A stretch of DNA of 64,000 nt from NCBI GenBank assembly GCA_900319795.1, contig ONPU01000006.1, positions 31,120-95,119 of the forward strand, given 5' to 3'. Origin of the DNA: an uncultured Eubacteriales bacterium (GTDB taxonomy: Bacteria > Bacillota > Clostridia > Lachnospirales > Lachnospiraceae). The number at the start of each line of letters is the position of its first letter. Within the stretch, counting starts at the first letter, position 1. This document shows positions 1-9,129 of the stretch, in pieces. The translations under genes and the position numbers were made by a program. Under the pieces are notes generated by a model. That model had not been told where the DNA came from. It ran no database searches and was given only the letters and a program-made list of their open reading frames with translations.

Positions 1-114
1 CGCTGCATAGACCTTCTTTACTTCTGTCTTGACCGCTGACTTAGCCGCCTTATTTCTTGCCGCCCTTTTCGCGTTTGTAAGAATTCTCTTCTTCGCGGAT
101 TTGATATTAGCCAA
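1..114 (-). CDS. rpsT: 30S ribosomal protein S20, N-terminal part (cut by window edge)
   Basis: The first 38 codons of S20, a primary 16S rRNA-binding protein of the small subunit, are present; the rest lies beyond the left edge. The peptide begins MANIKSAKKRILTNAKRAA, the typical basic N-terminus of this family. The start is a TTG at 112-114, preceded at 8 bases by GGAGG (123-127). A TTG start is common for rpsT. The gene follows comEC on the same strand and has its own promoter at 221-250. Confidence 0.95.
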   Translation of the reverse strand, partial: MANIKSAKKRILTNAKRAARNKAAKSAVKTEVKKVYAA

Positions 115-220
115 ATCTCTTTCCTCCGTAATAATCTGTTCTCAATATGACTATAGCCGACGTTCCTCCTTTAGCCAAAAGAGACACGAAACTACGGCAT
201 GGGCGGAACACACAGATGGT

Positions 221-250
221 ATTCTAATACCTCCGGGGCTTTCATGTCAA
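221..250 (-). promoter_or_regulatory. sigma-A promoter of rpsT
   Basis: On the minus strand TTGACA (245-250) is followed after 18 bases by TAGAAT (221-226). It lies between comEC and rpsT and would give a leader of about 100 bases. A second strong Shine-Dalgarno-like AAAGGAGG (165-172) in that leader has no start codon at a usable distance. Confidence 0.7.
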
Positions 251-260
251 CCACTTTTTT

Positions 261-291
261 TGCACCACAGGGGTCAGGCACCTTTGGTGCA
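261..291. repeat. Dispersed palindromic repeat, copy 1 (31 bp)
   Basis: TGCACCA (261-267) and TGGTGCA (285-291) are inverted ends around a GGTGCC/CCCC core. Read on the minus strand it matches the copies at 37893 and 37930 closely. The last codons and the TGA stop of comEC (274-276) lie inside it. No T-run follows on the minus strand, so it is not a normal terminator. Confidence 0.85.
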
Positions 292-2517
292 GTCAAGAGT
301 CCACTTCTTTCCGTCCGTCCGAAATCTCAGCATTCCGCTTTGATCCGTCCGGGCAATGACCGTTCCGCTCTTCCTTAAGCGTTCGAGCAGCTCTTCATGC
401 GGATGGCCGTAACTGTTGTCCTTCCCGCAGGAAATAATACCCACTTTGGGCCTTATAAGTTTCAGGAACTCTTCCGGGGTCGAAAACCGGGATCCGTGAT
501 GAGCCACTTTCAGATATTCATAAGGATCCTTTTTCCGTTCTTTCCGAACTTCCCGGATCAGCTGCTCCTCCCCCGCTCCGCAGACATCTCCGCAGAACAG
601 AGCATCGAATTCCCTGTAATGGAGATCGACGACGATACATTGGGCATTCGGATCCAAAGGCTTCTCCTCTGCTTCCGTGTCCGGGTTCCGGATCCGCAGA
701 GTCACGTTCCCGATCCCGATTTCATCTCCTTTTTGAACCTTCAATACCCTGGCGCCGGCCGCCTTCGCCAGCTCACACAATTCTCTGTAGGCCGCTATGG
801 AATCGTCGCCCTCCTTTCCTCCGCCCTGTGCTTCCGCATTCAAATAAGGCACTGCGACGCAGCCGACTCTCATTGAAATCTGATGATCCCGGACCATCCG
901 AAGAAGTTCCCTGATTCCGCTCACATGGTCCTCGTCCAAATGAGTGGCAAAGACATAGTCGAGTCTTCGGACCCCGCTGTATTTGAGAAATGGAATGATG
1001 CGGTATTGGCCAACATTTCTTACGGACGAAGAACCGCCGTCGATCAAAATTTCCTGTCCCTTTGGCAGGGTAAGCAAAAGGGAATCGCCCTGCCCCACGG
1101 ACAGGGCGTCGATTTCGAGGCCGGAAGGAATTTTGAGAACAAACAGGAGAACAACCAGCATGACAGGAAGAGGGAGGATGAGAAAGCGGCGTTTGTAAAG
1201 ACGCCATTTCGCGCTCAGCCAAGTCCAGAGAGCGAGAAGAACCAGATAGAGAAGGATCTTTGGGAAAGGAGGTGAGCCGCAGATGAGGGATGCGCAGGGA
1301 AGGCTGCCGGCACAGGACAGCATTTTCCGAAAAAAGGAAATGAGCGCCGCTGCCAACATGGCGAACACCGGCACGTGCGTTCCGAAGATTATCCCCGCAA
1401 ATCCCAGCCCCAGAACGAAAGGCAGAAAAGGCAGGGCCAGAACATTGACCGGCACCGAGTACAGCGGAATCTCGTAAAAAATACTGAGAACCAGAGGGAT
1501 CATCCAGAGCCACAGCAGATAAGCCCGCATCAGCTGTCCCCTGTTTTTGAAAATGAAAAACAACAACACTGCCGAAAAGGAAAGCTGAAACCCGCTGTAC
1601 ATCAGATACCCCGGATTGCCGCAGAGAATGACAACGGCTGCCGCGGCGCAGGCTGTCGGCGTATCATATGTCCGCCGGAAGATCTTCGCTCCGATCAGAA
1701 GAGCGAGCATAAGAAATGCCCTCAAGGCCGAGACGCTCATTCCCGTAAGGATCGTATAGAACAACATAAGGCCGATCGTCAGAATGCCGCCCGGCACCTC
1801 CGGCCTATGTGTTTTCAGGTAAGTGAAAAGCGTAAACATCACGCGAAACAGCCACATCCCGAGCAGTGTCAGATGCAGGCCCGAGATCGCGAGCATGTGC
1901 AGAACCCCGGCATCTCGCCAGAGCGTCCGTTCTTCATCGGTGAGGCCGGACCGGTTCCCGATGAGGACCGCGCCAAGGACAGCGGCCGTCTCTTCCGGAT
2001 AAAGCCGCCTGATCCGTTCATAGATTCTCATGCGCAGACGGCAGAGCATCTCTTCCACGCTCCCGTCCCTTACTCCGAGTGTCCGGATTGCGGGATCATT
2101 CATCGTCGCGGTAATTCCCAGAAGCCGGTCATACTCCGAAAAATCATACTGTCCGGGGTTCTCCGGCTTTTCCGGAAGATCCAGGTCGCCCCGGGCTTCA
2201 ATGACGCTTCCGCATCTCACCTCCTCATCACACCGGATCCGGATCTTCCCTGCAGCCAGCTTTCTTTCCGGTTTCACCAGATACGCGTCTTTTACAATCA
2301 GAGTCACCCGCTCCTCTTTGACTTCCCGGCTCTCCACCGTTCCCACCACGGTGCCGTAAGGAAGCTCCCGTAAAATTTCGCGCGTTCTTCCAATGCCCGG
2401 TGCCTCCGTCTGAAGACGGAAGCCGGCCAATCCCGAAATCCATATCCATACAATGAAAAAAATGGCGACGACACATAATGGTCTTTTCCGCACAGCACAC
2501 TCCATTTCCTCCCTCAT
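274..2517 (-). CDS. comEC: ComEC/Rec2 family DNA uptake channel
   Basis: Membrane channel that carries single-stranded DNA into the cell during natural transformation. The 747-residue protein has the family layout: an N-terminal membrane anchor and DUF4131/OB-like region (about 1-180), a multi-spanning Competence domain (about 190-470) with the LHMLAISGLH motif, and a C-terminal metallo-beta-lactamase-like domain with THLDEDHVSG and VAHHGS. Full length for the family. The last residues (CTKGA) are encoded by a palindromic repeat. The start is uncertain: the ATG at 2517 has a weak ribosome site, and a GTG at 2493 is better placed behind GGAG. A comEA homologue lies at 14225. Confidence 0.95.
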   Translation of the reverse strand: MREEMECAVRKRPLCVVAIFFIVWIWISGLAGFRLQTEAPGIGRTREILRELPYGTVVGTVESREVKEERVTLIVKDAYLVKPERKLAAGKIRIRCDEEVRCGSVIEARGDLDLPEKPENPGQYDFSEYDRLLGITATMNDPAIRTLGVRDGSVEEMLCRLRMRIYERIRRLYPEETAAVLGAVLIGNRSGLTDEERTLWRDAGVLHMLAISGLHLTLLGMWLFRVMFTLFTYLKTHRPEVPGGILTIGLMLFYTILTGMSVSALRAFLMLALLIGAKIFRRTYDTPTACAAAAVVILCGNPGYLMYSGFQLSFSAVLLFFIFKNRGQLMRAYLLWLWMIPLVLSIFYEIPLYSVPVNVLALPFLPFVLGLGFAGIIFGTHVPVFAMLAAALISFFRKMLSCAGSLPCASLICGSPPFPKILLYLVLLALWTWLSAKWRLYKRRFLILPLPVMLVVLLFVLKIPSGLEIDALSVGQGDSLLLTLPKGQEILIDGGSSSVRNVGQYRIIPFLKYSGVRRLDYVFATHLDEDHVSGIRELLRMVRDHQISMRVGCVAVPYLNAEAQGGGKEGDDSIAAYRELCELAKAAGARVLKVQKGDEIGIGNVTLRIRNPDTEAEEKPLDPNAQCIVVDLHYREFDALFCGDVCGAGEEQLIREVRKERKKDPYEYLKVAHHGSRFSTPEEFLKLIRPKVGIISCGKDNSYGHPHEELLERLRKSGTVIARTDQSGMLRFRTDGKKWTLDCTKGA

Positions 2518-2603
2518 TCCGAAGAATCAGAGACAGCAAGAATATGCGGAAACCATCATGAAAGTCCGGAGCACTCAACGCCCCGGACGGAAGGTATGTC
2601 GTT

Positions 2604-2632
2604 ATTATCGCTCATCTCGAAACCGCTCGCAA
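2604..2632 (-). promoter_or_regulatory. Possible promoter of comEC
   Basis: Minus-strand TTGCGA (627-632 of the 2-kb block, i.e. 2627-2632), 17-base spacer, GATAAT (2604-2609). It lies between feoB and comEC, downstream of the palindromic repeat. The -35 is weak (4 of 6). Confidence 0.4.
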
Positions 2633-2652
2633 GTCTTACTTTACATCCAAAA

Positions 2653-2698
2653 TGCACCACAGGTGCCTGCACCACAGGTGCCAGGCACCTGTGGTGCA
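2653..2698. repeat. Dispersed palindromic repeat, copy 2
   Basis: TGCACCACAGGTGCC occurs twice in tandem (2653-2667, 2668-2682). The second copy forms a perfect 15-bp hairpin with GGCACCTGTGGTGCA (2684-2698), with one base between the arms. It sits 6 bases after the feoB stop codon. No T-run follows on the minus strand. Confidence 0.9.
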
Positions 2699-2704
2699 CA
2701 CATA

Positions 2705-5074
2705 TCACATCATGCCGGCAAGCGAGCCGATCAGCCGCACAGCCAGCGCCGCGAGCCAGGCCACGAGGCACTGCCAGAACACAACTCCGACAGCCCACTT
2801 GTCCCCCATCTCCCGGCGGATTGCAGCTATCGCCGCCACACAGGGCGTGTAGAGAAGCGAAAACACGAGGAGGCCGGCCGCGGAGAGCGTCGTCATCACG
2901 GATCCCAGTCCCCCATCGCCTTTAAAGAGCACTTCCATCACCGAAACCATGCTCTCCTTCGCGAGGAATCCGCTGATGAGCGACGAGCAGATCCTCCAGT
3001 CCCCGAGGCCGAGCGGCCGCATCAGCGGCACCAGGATTCCCGAGACCGCCGCGAGCATGCTGTCCTTCTGGTCAGCGACGAGCTCAAAATGGAAATCCAT
3101 TCTCTTTAAGAACCACACCACGATTGTGGCAATCAGAATGACGGAAAATGCCCTCTGAAGGAAATCCTTCGCCTTCTCCCATAAGAGCTGCAGCACGTTT
3201 TTCGGGCTCGGAAGACGATAATTCGGAAGCTCCATCACGAACGGAACTGCCTCACCCGCAAACAGGAACTTTTTGTAAATGAGTGCCGCCACGATCCCGA
3301 GGACGATGCCGAGCAGATAGAGTCCCGTCATCACCATCCAGCCGCGCTGCGGGAAGAAGGCCGCCACAAAGAACGAATAGATCGGCAGTTTTGCGGTACA
3401 GCTCATAAACGGAGTCAGGAGAATCGTCATGCGCCTGTCCCTGTCACTGGGCAGAGTGCGCGTGGACATGACCGCGGGAACCGTACATCCGAAGCCGATC
3501 AGAAGCGGCACGATGCTGCGCCCCGAAAGACCGATCTTTCGAAGGATCTTGTCCATGAAAAATGCGACCCTCGCGATATACCCGCTGTCCTCCAGTATGG
3601 ACAGGAAGAAGAACATGGTGACAATGATCGGAAGAAAGCTGAGGACACTGCCCACTCCTTCGAAAATGCCCTCGATAATGAGGCCGTGAAGCACCGCGTT
3701 GACGCCCGCGCTTGTCAGGGCCGAATCGACGGCTCCTCCCAGGAAGCCGATCGCGCTTTCGAGGAGGCCCTGCAGAAATGCTCCGATAACATTGAATGTC
3801 AGGAAAAATACAAGGCCCATGACCGCGATAAAAACGGGGATGGCGGTATATTTTCCTGTCAGAACACGGTCAATCCTGCTGCTTCGCAGATGCTCTTTAC
3901 TCTCATGCGGTTTGACGATGCACGCGGCACAGACCTTTCGGATAAAGGAAAAGCGCATATCCGCGATCGCGGCGCTCCGGTCGAGACCGCGCTCTTTTTC
4001 CATCTGCAGGACAATATGCTCCAGCATTTCCTGTTCATTTCCGTCCAAAAGGAGCTGGTTGAGGATCAGTTCATCCCCTTCAATAATCTTGGAGGCCGAA
4101 AAACGAACGGGCAGGCCGGCCCTTACAGCATGGTCTTCGATCAGGTGCACTACAGCATGCAGACAGCGGTGGACCGCACCGCCGTGATCGTTGGAGTCAC
4201 AGAAATCCTGCCGGGACGGTCTTTCCTGATAGTGCGCGACATGAATGGCGTGCCGGACCAGCTCGTCGATACCTTCATTTTTCGCTGCGGAAATCGGAAC
4301 GACCGGCACTCCGAGCATGCTCTCCATCCTGTTGATATCCACGCTTCCGCCGTTTCCGCGGAGCTCGTCCATCATATTGAGAGCGACCACCATGGGGATA
4401 TTCATCTCCAGAAGCTGCATCGTCAGGTACAGGTTCCGCTCGATATTCGTCGCGTCCACAATGTTGATAATCGCGTGCGGTTTTTCGTTCAATACGAAAT
4501 TCCGGCTCACGAGCTCTTCACTCGAATAAGGAGACATCGAATAGATGCCCGGCAGGTCCGTGATCATGGTATGATCCTTTCCGCGGATCTGACCGTCTTT
4601 CCGGTCTACCGTGACACCCGGAAAGTTGCCGACGTGCTGATTGGCACCGGTCAGCTGATTGAACAGCGTTGTTTTGCCGCTGTTCTGATTGCCGACAAGC
4701 GCAAACGTAAGCACTGTATCATCCGGCAGCGGGTTGCCGCTTCCCTTCGGATGATATTTCCCCTCTTCGCCAAGGCCCGGGTGCTCGATCTCCCTTGATT
4801 GATCCTGTTTTCCCGGCTTCGCATCAGCAGATTCTGCTTCTTCTCCCTCCGGAAGCCATGTCACGTCGATTTTTTCCGCTTCCGAAAGGCGCAGCGTCAG
4901 CTCATAGCCATGGATTCGCAGTTCGATCGGGTCTCCCAACGGTGCCGTCTTCACCAGTGTGACCACAGCTCCCGGGATAACCCCCATATCCAGAAAATGC
5001 TGGCGGAGAGCTCCTTCTCCGCCGACATTCTCAATTCTCGCAGATTGTCCAATTGATAAATCCCTGATTGTCAT
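2705..5074 (-). CDS. feoB: Ferrous iron transporter FeoB with fused N-terminal FeoA domain
   Basis: GTPase-linked membrane transporter for Fe(II). Residues 1-75 are a FeoA (SH3-like) domain. A charged linker follows to about residue 120, then the G domain with G1 GNQNSGKTT, G3 TDLPG and G4 NMMD. The membrane part (about 400-789) has the FeoB gate segments. FeoA is often a separate small protein; here it is fused in frame. The start at 5074 has a GGGAAGAAG ribosome site. The gene is 30 bases downstream of the GerMN lipoprotein gene. No iron-regulator site was recognised. Confidence 0.96.
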   Translation of the reverse strand: MTIRDLSIGQSARIENVGGEGALRQHFLDMGVIPGAVVTLVKTAPLGDPIELRIHGYELTLRLSEAEKIDVTWLPEGEEAESADAKPGKQDQSREIEHPGLGEEGKYHPKGSGNPLPDDTVLTFALVGNQNSGKTTLFNQLTGANQHVGNFPGVTVDRKDGQIRGKDHTMITDLPGIYSMSPYSSEELVSRNFVLNEKPHAIINIVDATNIERNLYLTMQLLEMNIPMVVALNMMDELRGNGGSVDINRMESMLGVPVVPISAAKNEGIDELVRHAIHVAHYQERPSRQDFCDSNDHGGAVHRCLHAVVHLIEDHAVRAGLPVRFSASKIIEGDELILNQLLLDGNEQEMLEHIVLQMEKERGLDRSAAIADMRFSFIRKVCAACIVKPHESKEHLRSSRIDRVLTGKYTAIPVFIAVMGLVFFLTFNVIGAFLQGLLESAIGFLGGAVDSALTSAGVNAVLHGLIIEGIFEGVGSVLSFLPIIVTMFFFLSILEDSGYIARVAFFMDKILRKIGLSGRSIVPLLIGFGCTVPAVMSTRTLPSDRDRRMTILLTPFMSCTAKLPIYSFFVAAFFPQRGWMVMTGLYLLGIVLGIVAALIYKKFLFAGEAVPFVMELPNYRLPSPKNVLQLLWEKAKDFLQRAFSVILIATIVVWFLKRMDFHFELVADQKDSMLAAVSGILVPLMRPLGLGDWRICSSLISGFLAKESMVSVMEVLFKGDGGLGSVMTTLSAAGLLVFSLLYTPCVAAIAAIRREMGDKWAVGVVFWQCLVAWLAALAVRLIGSLAGMM

Positions 5075-5104
5075 ACTCTTCTTCCCGACTTATTTTTCTA
5101 TTCT

Positions 5105-6052
5105 TTATTCTTCCTGTACCAGCGAATGATCCGCCGTAAGCGGCTTGCTCAGATTTACCGAATCCCTGAAGGAGATATTGCTCTCTCCGTCGATCGAAAT
5201 CTGAACCGAATCGATGCTGTCACAGTTGTCAACCAGCGCGTCGACAAGCGAATAGACCGGTATTCTCGGGTCGACAGCCAGAGCCATGTCCGTAAAAGCC
5301 CGGTTCAGGTTGACAAAGCAGATCCCGTTGGAACTGGATACCGAGATGATCTGCGTATTGTTCGGCAGCGTCGGATAGTTCCCGCTGACCTTCGGCCCTG
5401 CGATCACGCGCTCCACGATCGCCCATTCAAGGGGCTTGCTGGAGGAATAGTAGATCGTTCTGCCTTCCACATTCAGCTTTGTTCCGCTTTCATCTGCATA
5501 ATAGAGGCGGATCTTCTGGTTCTGGATCGAATTGATCTGCCTTCCCGCGTCCTCGACGAAAGAGTTCGCGTCCATGGCTCCCAGGGTGACATTTCCCGGA
5601 GTGACGGCTTCTTCCCCATCAACCGTAAAGGCGACCTTCGATACTCCTTCCGCCTGAACCATCGTCCTCACGACTCCGGCACGCGTCAGAACTTCCCTTG
5701 TCACATCCAGTGTCTTATAGGCCGACGAAAAATCAAGGATCAGCAGTCCCGCGTTCAGTGTATAGCCTTTGATCTGAAGCTCATCGTCGATCAGCGGCTT
5801 TAACGTCACCTTCGCCGGCATGGATTTGAGCGCTTCGAGGAACGCGTCGACGCTCATATCCTCGCTGTTCCGGTAGTTCTCCTTATCGAGCCCGTCCCCG
5901 TCCTGATTAAGATAGAACACAAACGGTCCTTCTTCCGAAAGTGTGACGGAACGCTTCTGCCCGCATCCCGAAAAAACGCAGGCAAATACAAGCACTGCCG
6001 CGGCCAGCAATGCCGGTATTCTTTTTCCGGATTTGAAAATAAGTTCTCTCAT
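5105..6052 (-). CDS. GerMN-domain lipoprotein
   Basis: Predicted lipoprotein: a hydrophobic segment ends in FSGC, with the acylated Cys near residue 30, followed by two GerMN domains (about 50-165 and 175-300). GerMN domains occur in the spore-germination protein GerM and in LpqB, usually beside two-component kinases; their biochemical role is unclear. The ATG at 6052 was chosen because GGAG precedes it by 8 bases and the signal peptide then starts correctly; an ATG at 6082 is also in frame. It directly follows the sensor kinase gene (TGA at 6083), so the pair is probably co-transcribed and may act together at the cell surface. Confidence 0.88.
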   Translation of the reverse strand: MRELIFKSGKRIPALLAAAVLVFACVFSGCGQKRSVTLSEEGPFVFYLNQDGDGLDKENYRNSEDMSVDAFLEALKSMPAKVTLKPLIDDELQIKGYTLNAGLLILDFSSAYKTLDVTREVLTRAGVVRTMVQAEGVSKVAFTVDGEEAVTPGNVTLGAMDANSFVEDAGRQINSIQNQKIRLYYADESGTKLNVEGRTIYYSSSKPLEWAIVERVIAGPKVSGNYPTLPNNTQIISVSSSNGICFVNLNRAFTDMALAVDPRIPVYSLVDALVDNCDSIDSVQISIDGESNISFRDSVNLSKPLTADHSLVQEE

Positions 6053-6082
6053 ACCGTGTTCTCCGTAAATGGCATCCGTCAT

Positions 6083-7522
6083 TCAGACCTTGCCCGCTTC
6101 GTCGTTGATCAGCGGGATCCGGACCGTAAATACGGATCCCTCTCCGACAGTACTTTCCACTTTCACGGTTCCCCTGTGCAGCGCCACAATATCCTTTGTG
6201 ATCGCGAGGCCGAGCCCGGTCCCCTCGATCGTCGTGGAATGGGACTGGTCGCCTCTGTAGAAGCGCTCGAAAACCCGTTCAAGCTGTTCCTCCGGTATCC
6301 CCATTCCGGAATCGGCTACCGTCACATAGAAGAATTTGTGATCGAACTTCAGCGTCACGCGTACCCAGCCATTTTCATGGTTGTATTTGACGCCGTTTTC
6401 GATCAGATTCGTAAAGGCAAGCGTCAGCTTCGTCACGTCCACTTCCGCCTGAACCGGCTTGTAGCTGTCGAAGATAATCTCGATGCTCTTCTTATCCGCG
6501 ATCGGCCGCACTCTTCTGATGATATCCTCCAGAAGACTTCCGATATCCGCCATTTCAAAGGACATGGTCACCGCGGACTTGTCGAGCCGGACCATCGTCA
6601 GAAGGTCCGTGATGATATTGTTCTCACGGTCGATCTCCTTCGTGATATCCTGCATAAACTCCTTATAGAGTTCATTCGGCACGTTGTCCATGCCGTTCAG
6701 GGAATCCGCCAGAACCTTCATGGATGTCAGCGGTGTTTTCAGCTCATGGGACACGTTGGAGACGAATTCCGAACGGGAACGGTCGAGCGCGCGCACGCGC
6801 TTCAGCATCCTGTTAAACGCGTCCGTAATCATCTCCGTCTCCGTGTATACCGGAACCGAGATCGCTTCGTCTTCAATACCGTCCGTTACATCCTCAATGG
6901 CGTTGGTAACAGCCGTGAACGGCCGGACCAGGAAACCGGATATAAAGAACCCGGCGATCAGGATCAGCAAAGACCCGATCACGCCGACCAGGATGCCCCG
7001 GTTCTCGAGGTAACGTGTGTTCTGTGTAATTTCATTCGTGGATACGGACGCGACAAGAACTCCGCTCACCCTCATATTGCCCTTGGAAATGATCGGAGTT
7101 ATCACCTCAATATAGGAATTGTCATCGTCGTAAATATAGGATCCTTCCCCGCTCGTGAAGCAGTCCACCACATCCTTCGATACCGAGGTCTTTCCGGTAT
7201 CGAGGTCAAAGGTATCCTTAATCACCTTAAAGTTGGAGTCCACAACGAGGAGACGGCCGCTATAGAAACTGGACACCAGAGACAGTTCACTGTCCAGTTC
7301 GGGTTGATTCGGATTCTCCAGGTAGCCGTCGGTGAGAATCGCTGTGCTCAGCATATCGCACTGGTTCCGCACGCTGCTGGTACGAAGGGCAATCGCTCTT
7401 GTCTTATAGCTGTTCAGAACAAGCGTCACCGCTATAAGCGTCGGTATGATTCCGATAAGTACCAGCATCAGCATCAGCCAGAACCGAAGGCTCCTGAAGA
7501 ATCTCAGTCTGGATTTCAGCAT
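6083..7522 (-). CDS. Sensor histidine kinase (HAMP type)
   Basis: Membrane histidine kinase of 479 residues. Two membrane segments (about 14-37 and 177-199) flank an extracellular sensor of about 140 residues. A HAMP domain (about 197-250) is followed by the dimerisation box SNVSHELKTPLTS with His259, N box NLIENGVKYN, and nucleotide-binding motifs DSGMGIP and GTGLGLAI. No response regulator is adjacent. The likely partner is the OmpR-type regulator at 13497, 6 kb upstream on the same strand. The kinase-GerMN pairing resembles operons in other Clostridia in which the regulator comes immediately first. Confidence 0.93.
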   Translation of the reverse strand: MLKSRLRFFRSLRFWLMLMLVLIGIIPTLIAVTLVLNSYKTRAIALRTSSVRNQCDMLSTAILTDGYLENPNQPELDSELSLVSSFYSGRLLVVDSNFKVIKDTFDLDTGKTSVSKDVVDCFTSGEGSYIYDDDNSYIEVITPIISKGNMRVSGVLVASVSTNEITQNTRYLENRGILVGVIGSLLILIAGFFISGFLVRPFTAVTNAIEDVTDGIEDEAISVPVYTETEMITDAFNRMLKRVRALDRSRSEFVSNVSHELKTPLTSMKVLADSLNGMDNVPNELYKEFMQDITKEIDRENNIITDLLTMVRLDKSAVTMSFEMADIGSLLEDIIRRVRPIADKKSIEIIFDSYKPVQAEVDVTKLTLAFTNLIENGVKYNHENGWVRVTLKFDHKFFYVTVADSGMGIPEEQLERVFERFYRGDQSHSTTIEGTGLGLAITKDIVALHRGTVKVESTVGEGSVFTVRIPLINDEAGKV

Positions 7523-7567
7523 CCGTTATTACAAGCTTCCTTTCCGTGATATCGTACAGCTCGCCGT

Positions 7568-8086
7568 TCAGACTTTCTCGGGCTCCGGATAATCCTTCCC
7601 GAACGTCTCCACCGTCACCTTCTTCATACGCTGATCCGTACGCGGACGGTCGGCCATGTCGGTAGGTGTCTCGGCAATCCGGTTCACGACGTCCATTCCC
7701 TCCGTGACCTTGCCGAAAGCCGCATACTGTCCGTCAAGATGCGGAGAATTCCTGTGCATGATAAAGAACTGGCTTCCCGCCGAATTCGGAATCATCGTCC
7801 GTGCCATCGAAAGCACGCCTTCCGTATGTCTTAAGTCATTCGGGAATCCGTTCATCGTAAATTCGCCCTTGATGGAATAGCCCGGTCCTCCTCTGCCGGT
7901 GCCTTCCGGGTCACCGCCCTGGATCATGAAACCGGGGATGACACGGTGGAAAATCACACCGTCATAATAGCCTTTTTTGATCAGGGAAATGAAATTGTTC
8001 ACGGTATTCGGCGCAATGTCCGGATAGAGCTCGGCTTTGATGATGCCGCCGTCTTCCATTTCAATCGTAACAATCGGGTTGCTCAT
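7568..8086 (-). CDS. Cyclophilin-type peptidyl-prolyl cis-trans isomerase
   Basis: Catalyses cis-trans isomerisation of peptide bonds before proline. The 172-residue protein has the cyclophilin core: FHRVIPGFMIQGGDP with the catalytic Arg, then SAGSQFFIM and the LDGQYAAFGKVTEGMDVV stretch. There is no signal peptide, so it is cytoplasmic. It lies between the nucleoside-type ABC permease and the sensor kinase, on the same strand; a functional link with either is not obvious. Confidence 0.95.
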   Translation of the reverse strand: MSNPIVTIEMEDGGIIKAELYPDIAPNTVNNFISLIKKGYYDGVIFHRVIPGFMIQGGDPEGTGRGGPGYSIKGEFTMNGFPNDLRHTEGVLSMARTMIPNSAGSQFFIMHRNSPHLDGQYAAFGKVTEGMDVVNRIAETPTDMADRPRTDQRMKKVTVETFGKDYPEPEKV

Positions 8087-8118
8087 ATCGGTTATCTCCT
8101 TTCAATCTTCAAATCCAT

Positions 8119-9114
8119 TTACCGCTCCTCGCGGAAATACGAAAGCCCGAGGCTCGCCGGCGGCTGGTTTTCTCTCTTGTTCCGCATGCTCGTAATGATC
8201 AGAACCACGATCGTTACCACATAGGGAAGCATCTTGTAGAGTTCCTTCACGGCCAGATTGGTTCCGGTCGGTACGAAGAGGTACAGAATATACAGGCCGC
8301 CGAACAGAATCGAGGCCAGGATGCCGATATCCGGCTTCCAGATCGTGAAAATAACAAGCGCGATCGCCAGCCAGCCGCGGTCTCCGAAAGCGTCGTTGGA
8401 CCAGACGCCGTTCATGTAGTCCATGACATAGTAGAGTCCGCCGATTCCCGCGATCATACATCCGATGCAGGTTGATAAATACTTGTACTTCGTCGTATTG
8501 ATACCGGCCGCGTCAGCTGTACCCGGATTCTCTCCCACCGCTCTTAGATGAAGTCCCGTACGGGTTCTGGACAGCACATGCGCCGCGATGAGGGAAATGA
8601 TGATTCCCAGATAAGCCAGAAATCCGTAAGAGAACAGAACTTTTCCGATCACGCCGGTCGTATTCGCGAACGGCAGCTGCGTACGGAACGTATTGCTCGT
8701 CGCGGACAGCGTAATCGACGGAACGTCCGCTCCGGTCAGTTTGATCAGGGAGCCGCCAAAGAAGTTTCCGAAGCCGATGCCGAAAGTGGTCATCGCAAGA
8801 CCCGTCACGTTCTGATTCGCCCTCAGCGTTACTGTCAGGAAACAATACAGAAGGCCCATCACGAGCGCTCCAAACAGGCAGGACGCCATCGGAATGAGGA
8901 TGGTCAGCGCCGGATTCATCCCGACCGCGCCTCCCACGCTTCTTTCATAGAGGAATGCCCCGATGACACCGCTGATCGCGCCGACATACATGACGCCCGG
9001 AATACCCAGATTCAGATTTCCCGCTTTCTGGGAAATGGTCTCTCCGGTACTGCCGTAAAGGAGAGGCATTCCCTGCATGACCGCACGGGGAATAAATAAT
9101 GATAAATCCAACAT
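8119..9114 (-). CDS. ABC transporter permease, BMP/nucleoside family (second permease)
   Basis: Integral membrane protein (331 residues) of the branched-chain/ribose-type permease family (BPD_transp_2), with about nine hydrophobic segments and the motif ERTMPLF-like start replaced by a short N-terminus. It begins with GETISQKAGNLNLGIPG, typical of the second permease (NupQ/YufQ type) of nucleoside importers. Start ATG at 9114 behind AAAGGAGG. It follows the other permease by 15 bases and completes the importer. Confidence 0.92.
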   Translation of the reverse strand: MLDLSLFIPRAVMQGMPLLYGSTGETISQKAGNLNLGIPGVMYVGAISGVIGAFLYERSVGGAVGMNPALTILIPMASCLFGALVMGLLYCFLTVTLRANQNVTGLAMTTFGIGFGNFFGGSLIKLTGADVPSITLSATSNTFRTQLPFANTTGVIGKVLFSYGFLAYLGIIISLIAAHVLSRTRTGLHLRAVGENPGTADAAGINTTKYKYLSTCIGCMIAGIGGLYYVMDYMNGVWSNDAFGDRGWLAIALVIFTIWKPDIGILASILFGGLYILYLFVPTGTNLAVKELYKMLPYVVTIVVLIITSMRNKRENQPPASLGLSYFREER

Positions 9115-9129
9115 AAATGCGCCCTCCTT

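Noticed and set aside
2653-2698. Palindromic repeat as the feoB terminator
   Set aside because: No T-run follows the stem on the minus strand, and the same sequence occurs at places where termination would make no sense, including inside the end of comEC.
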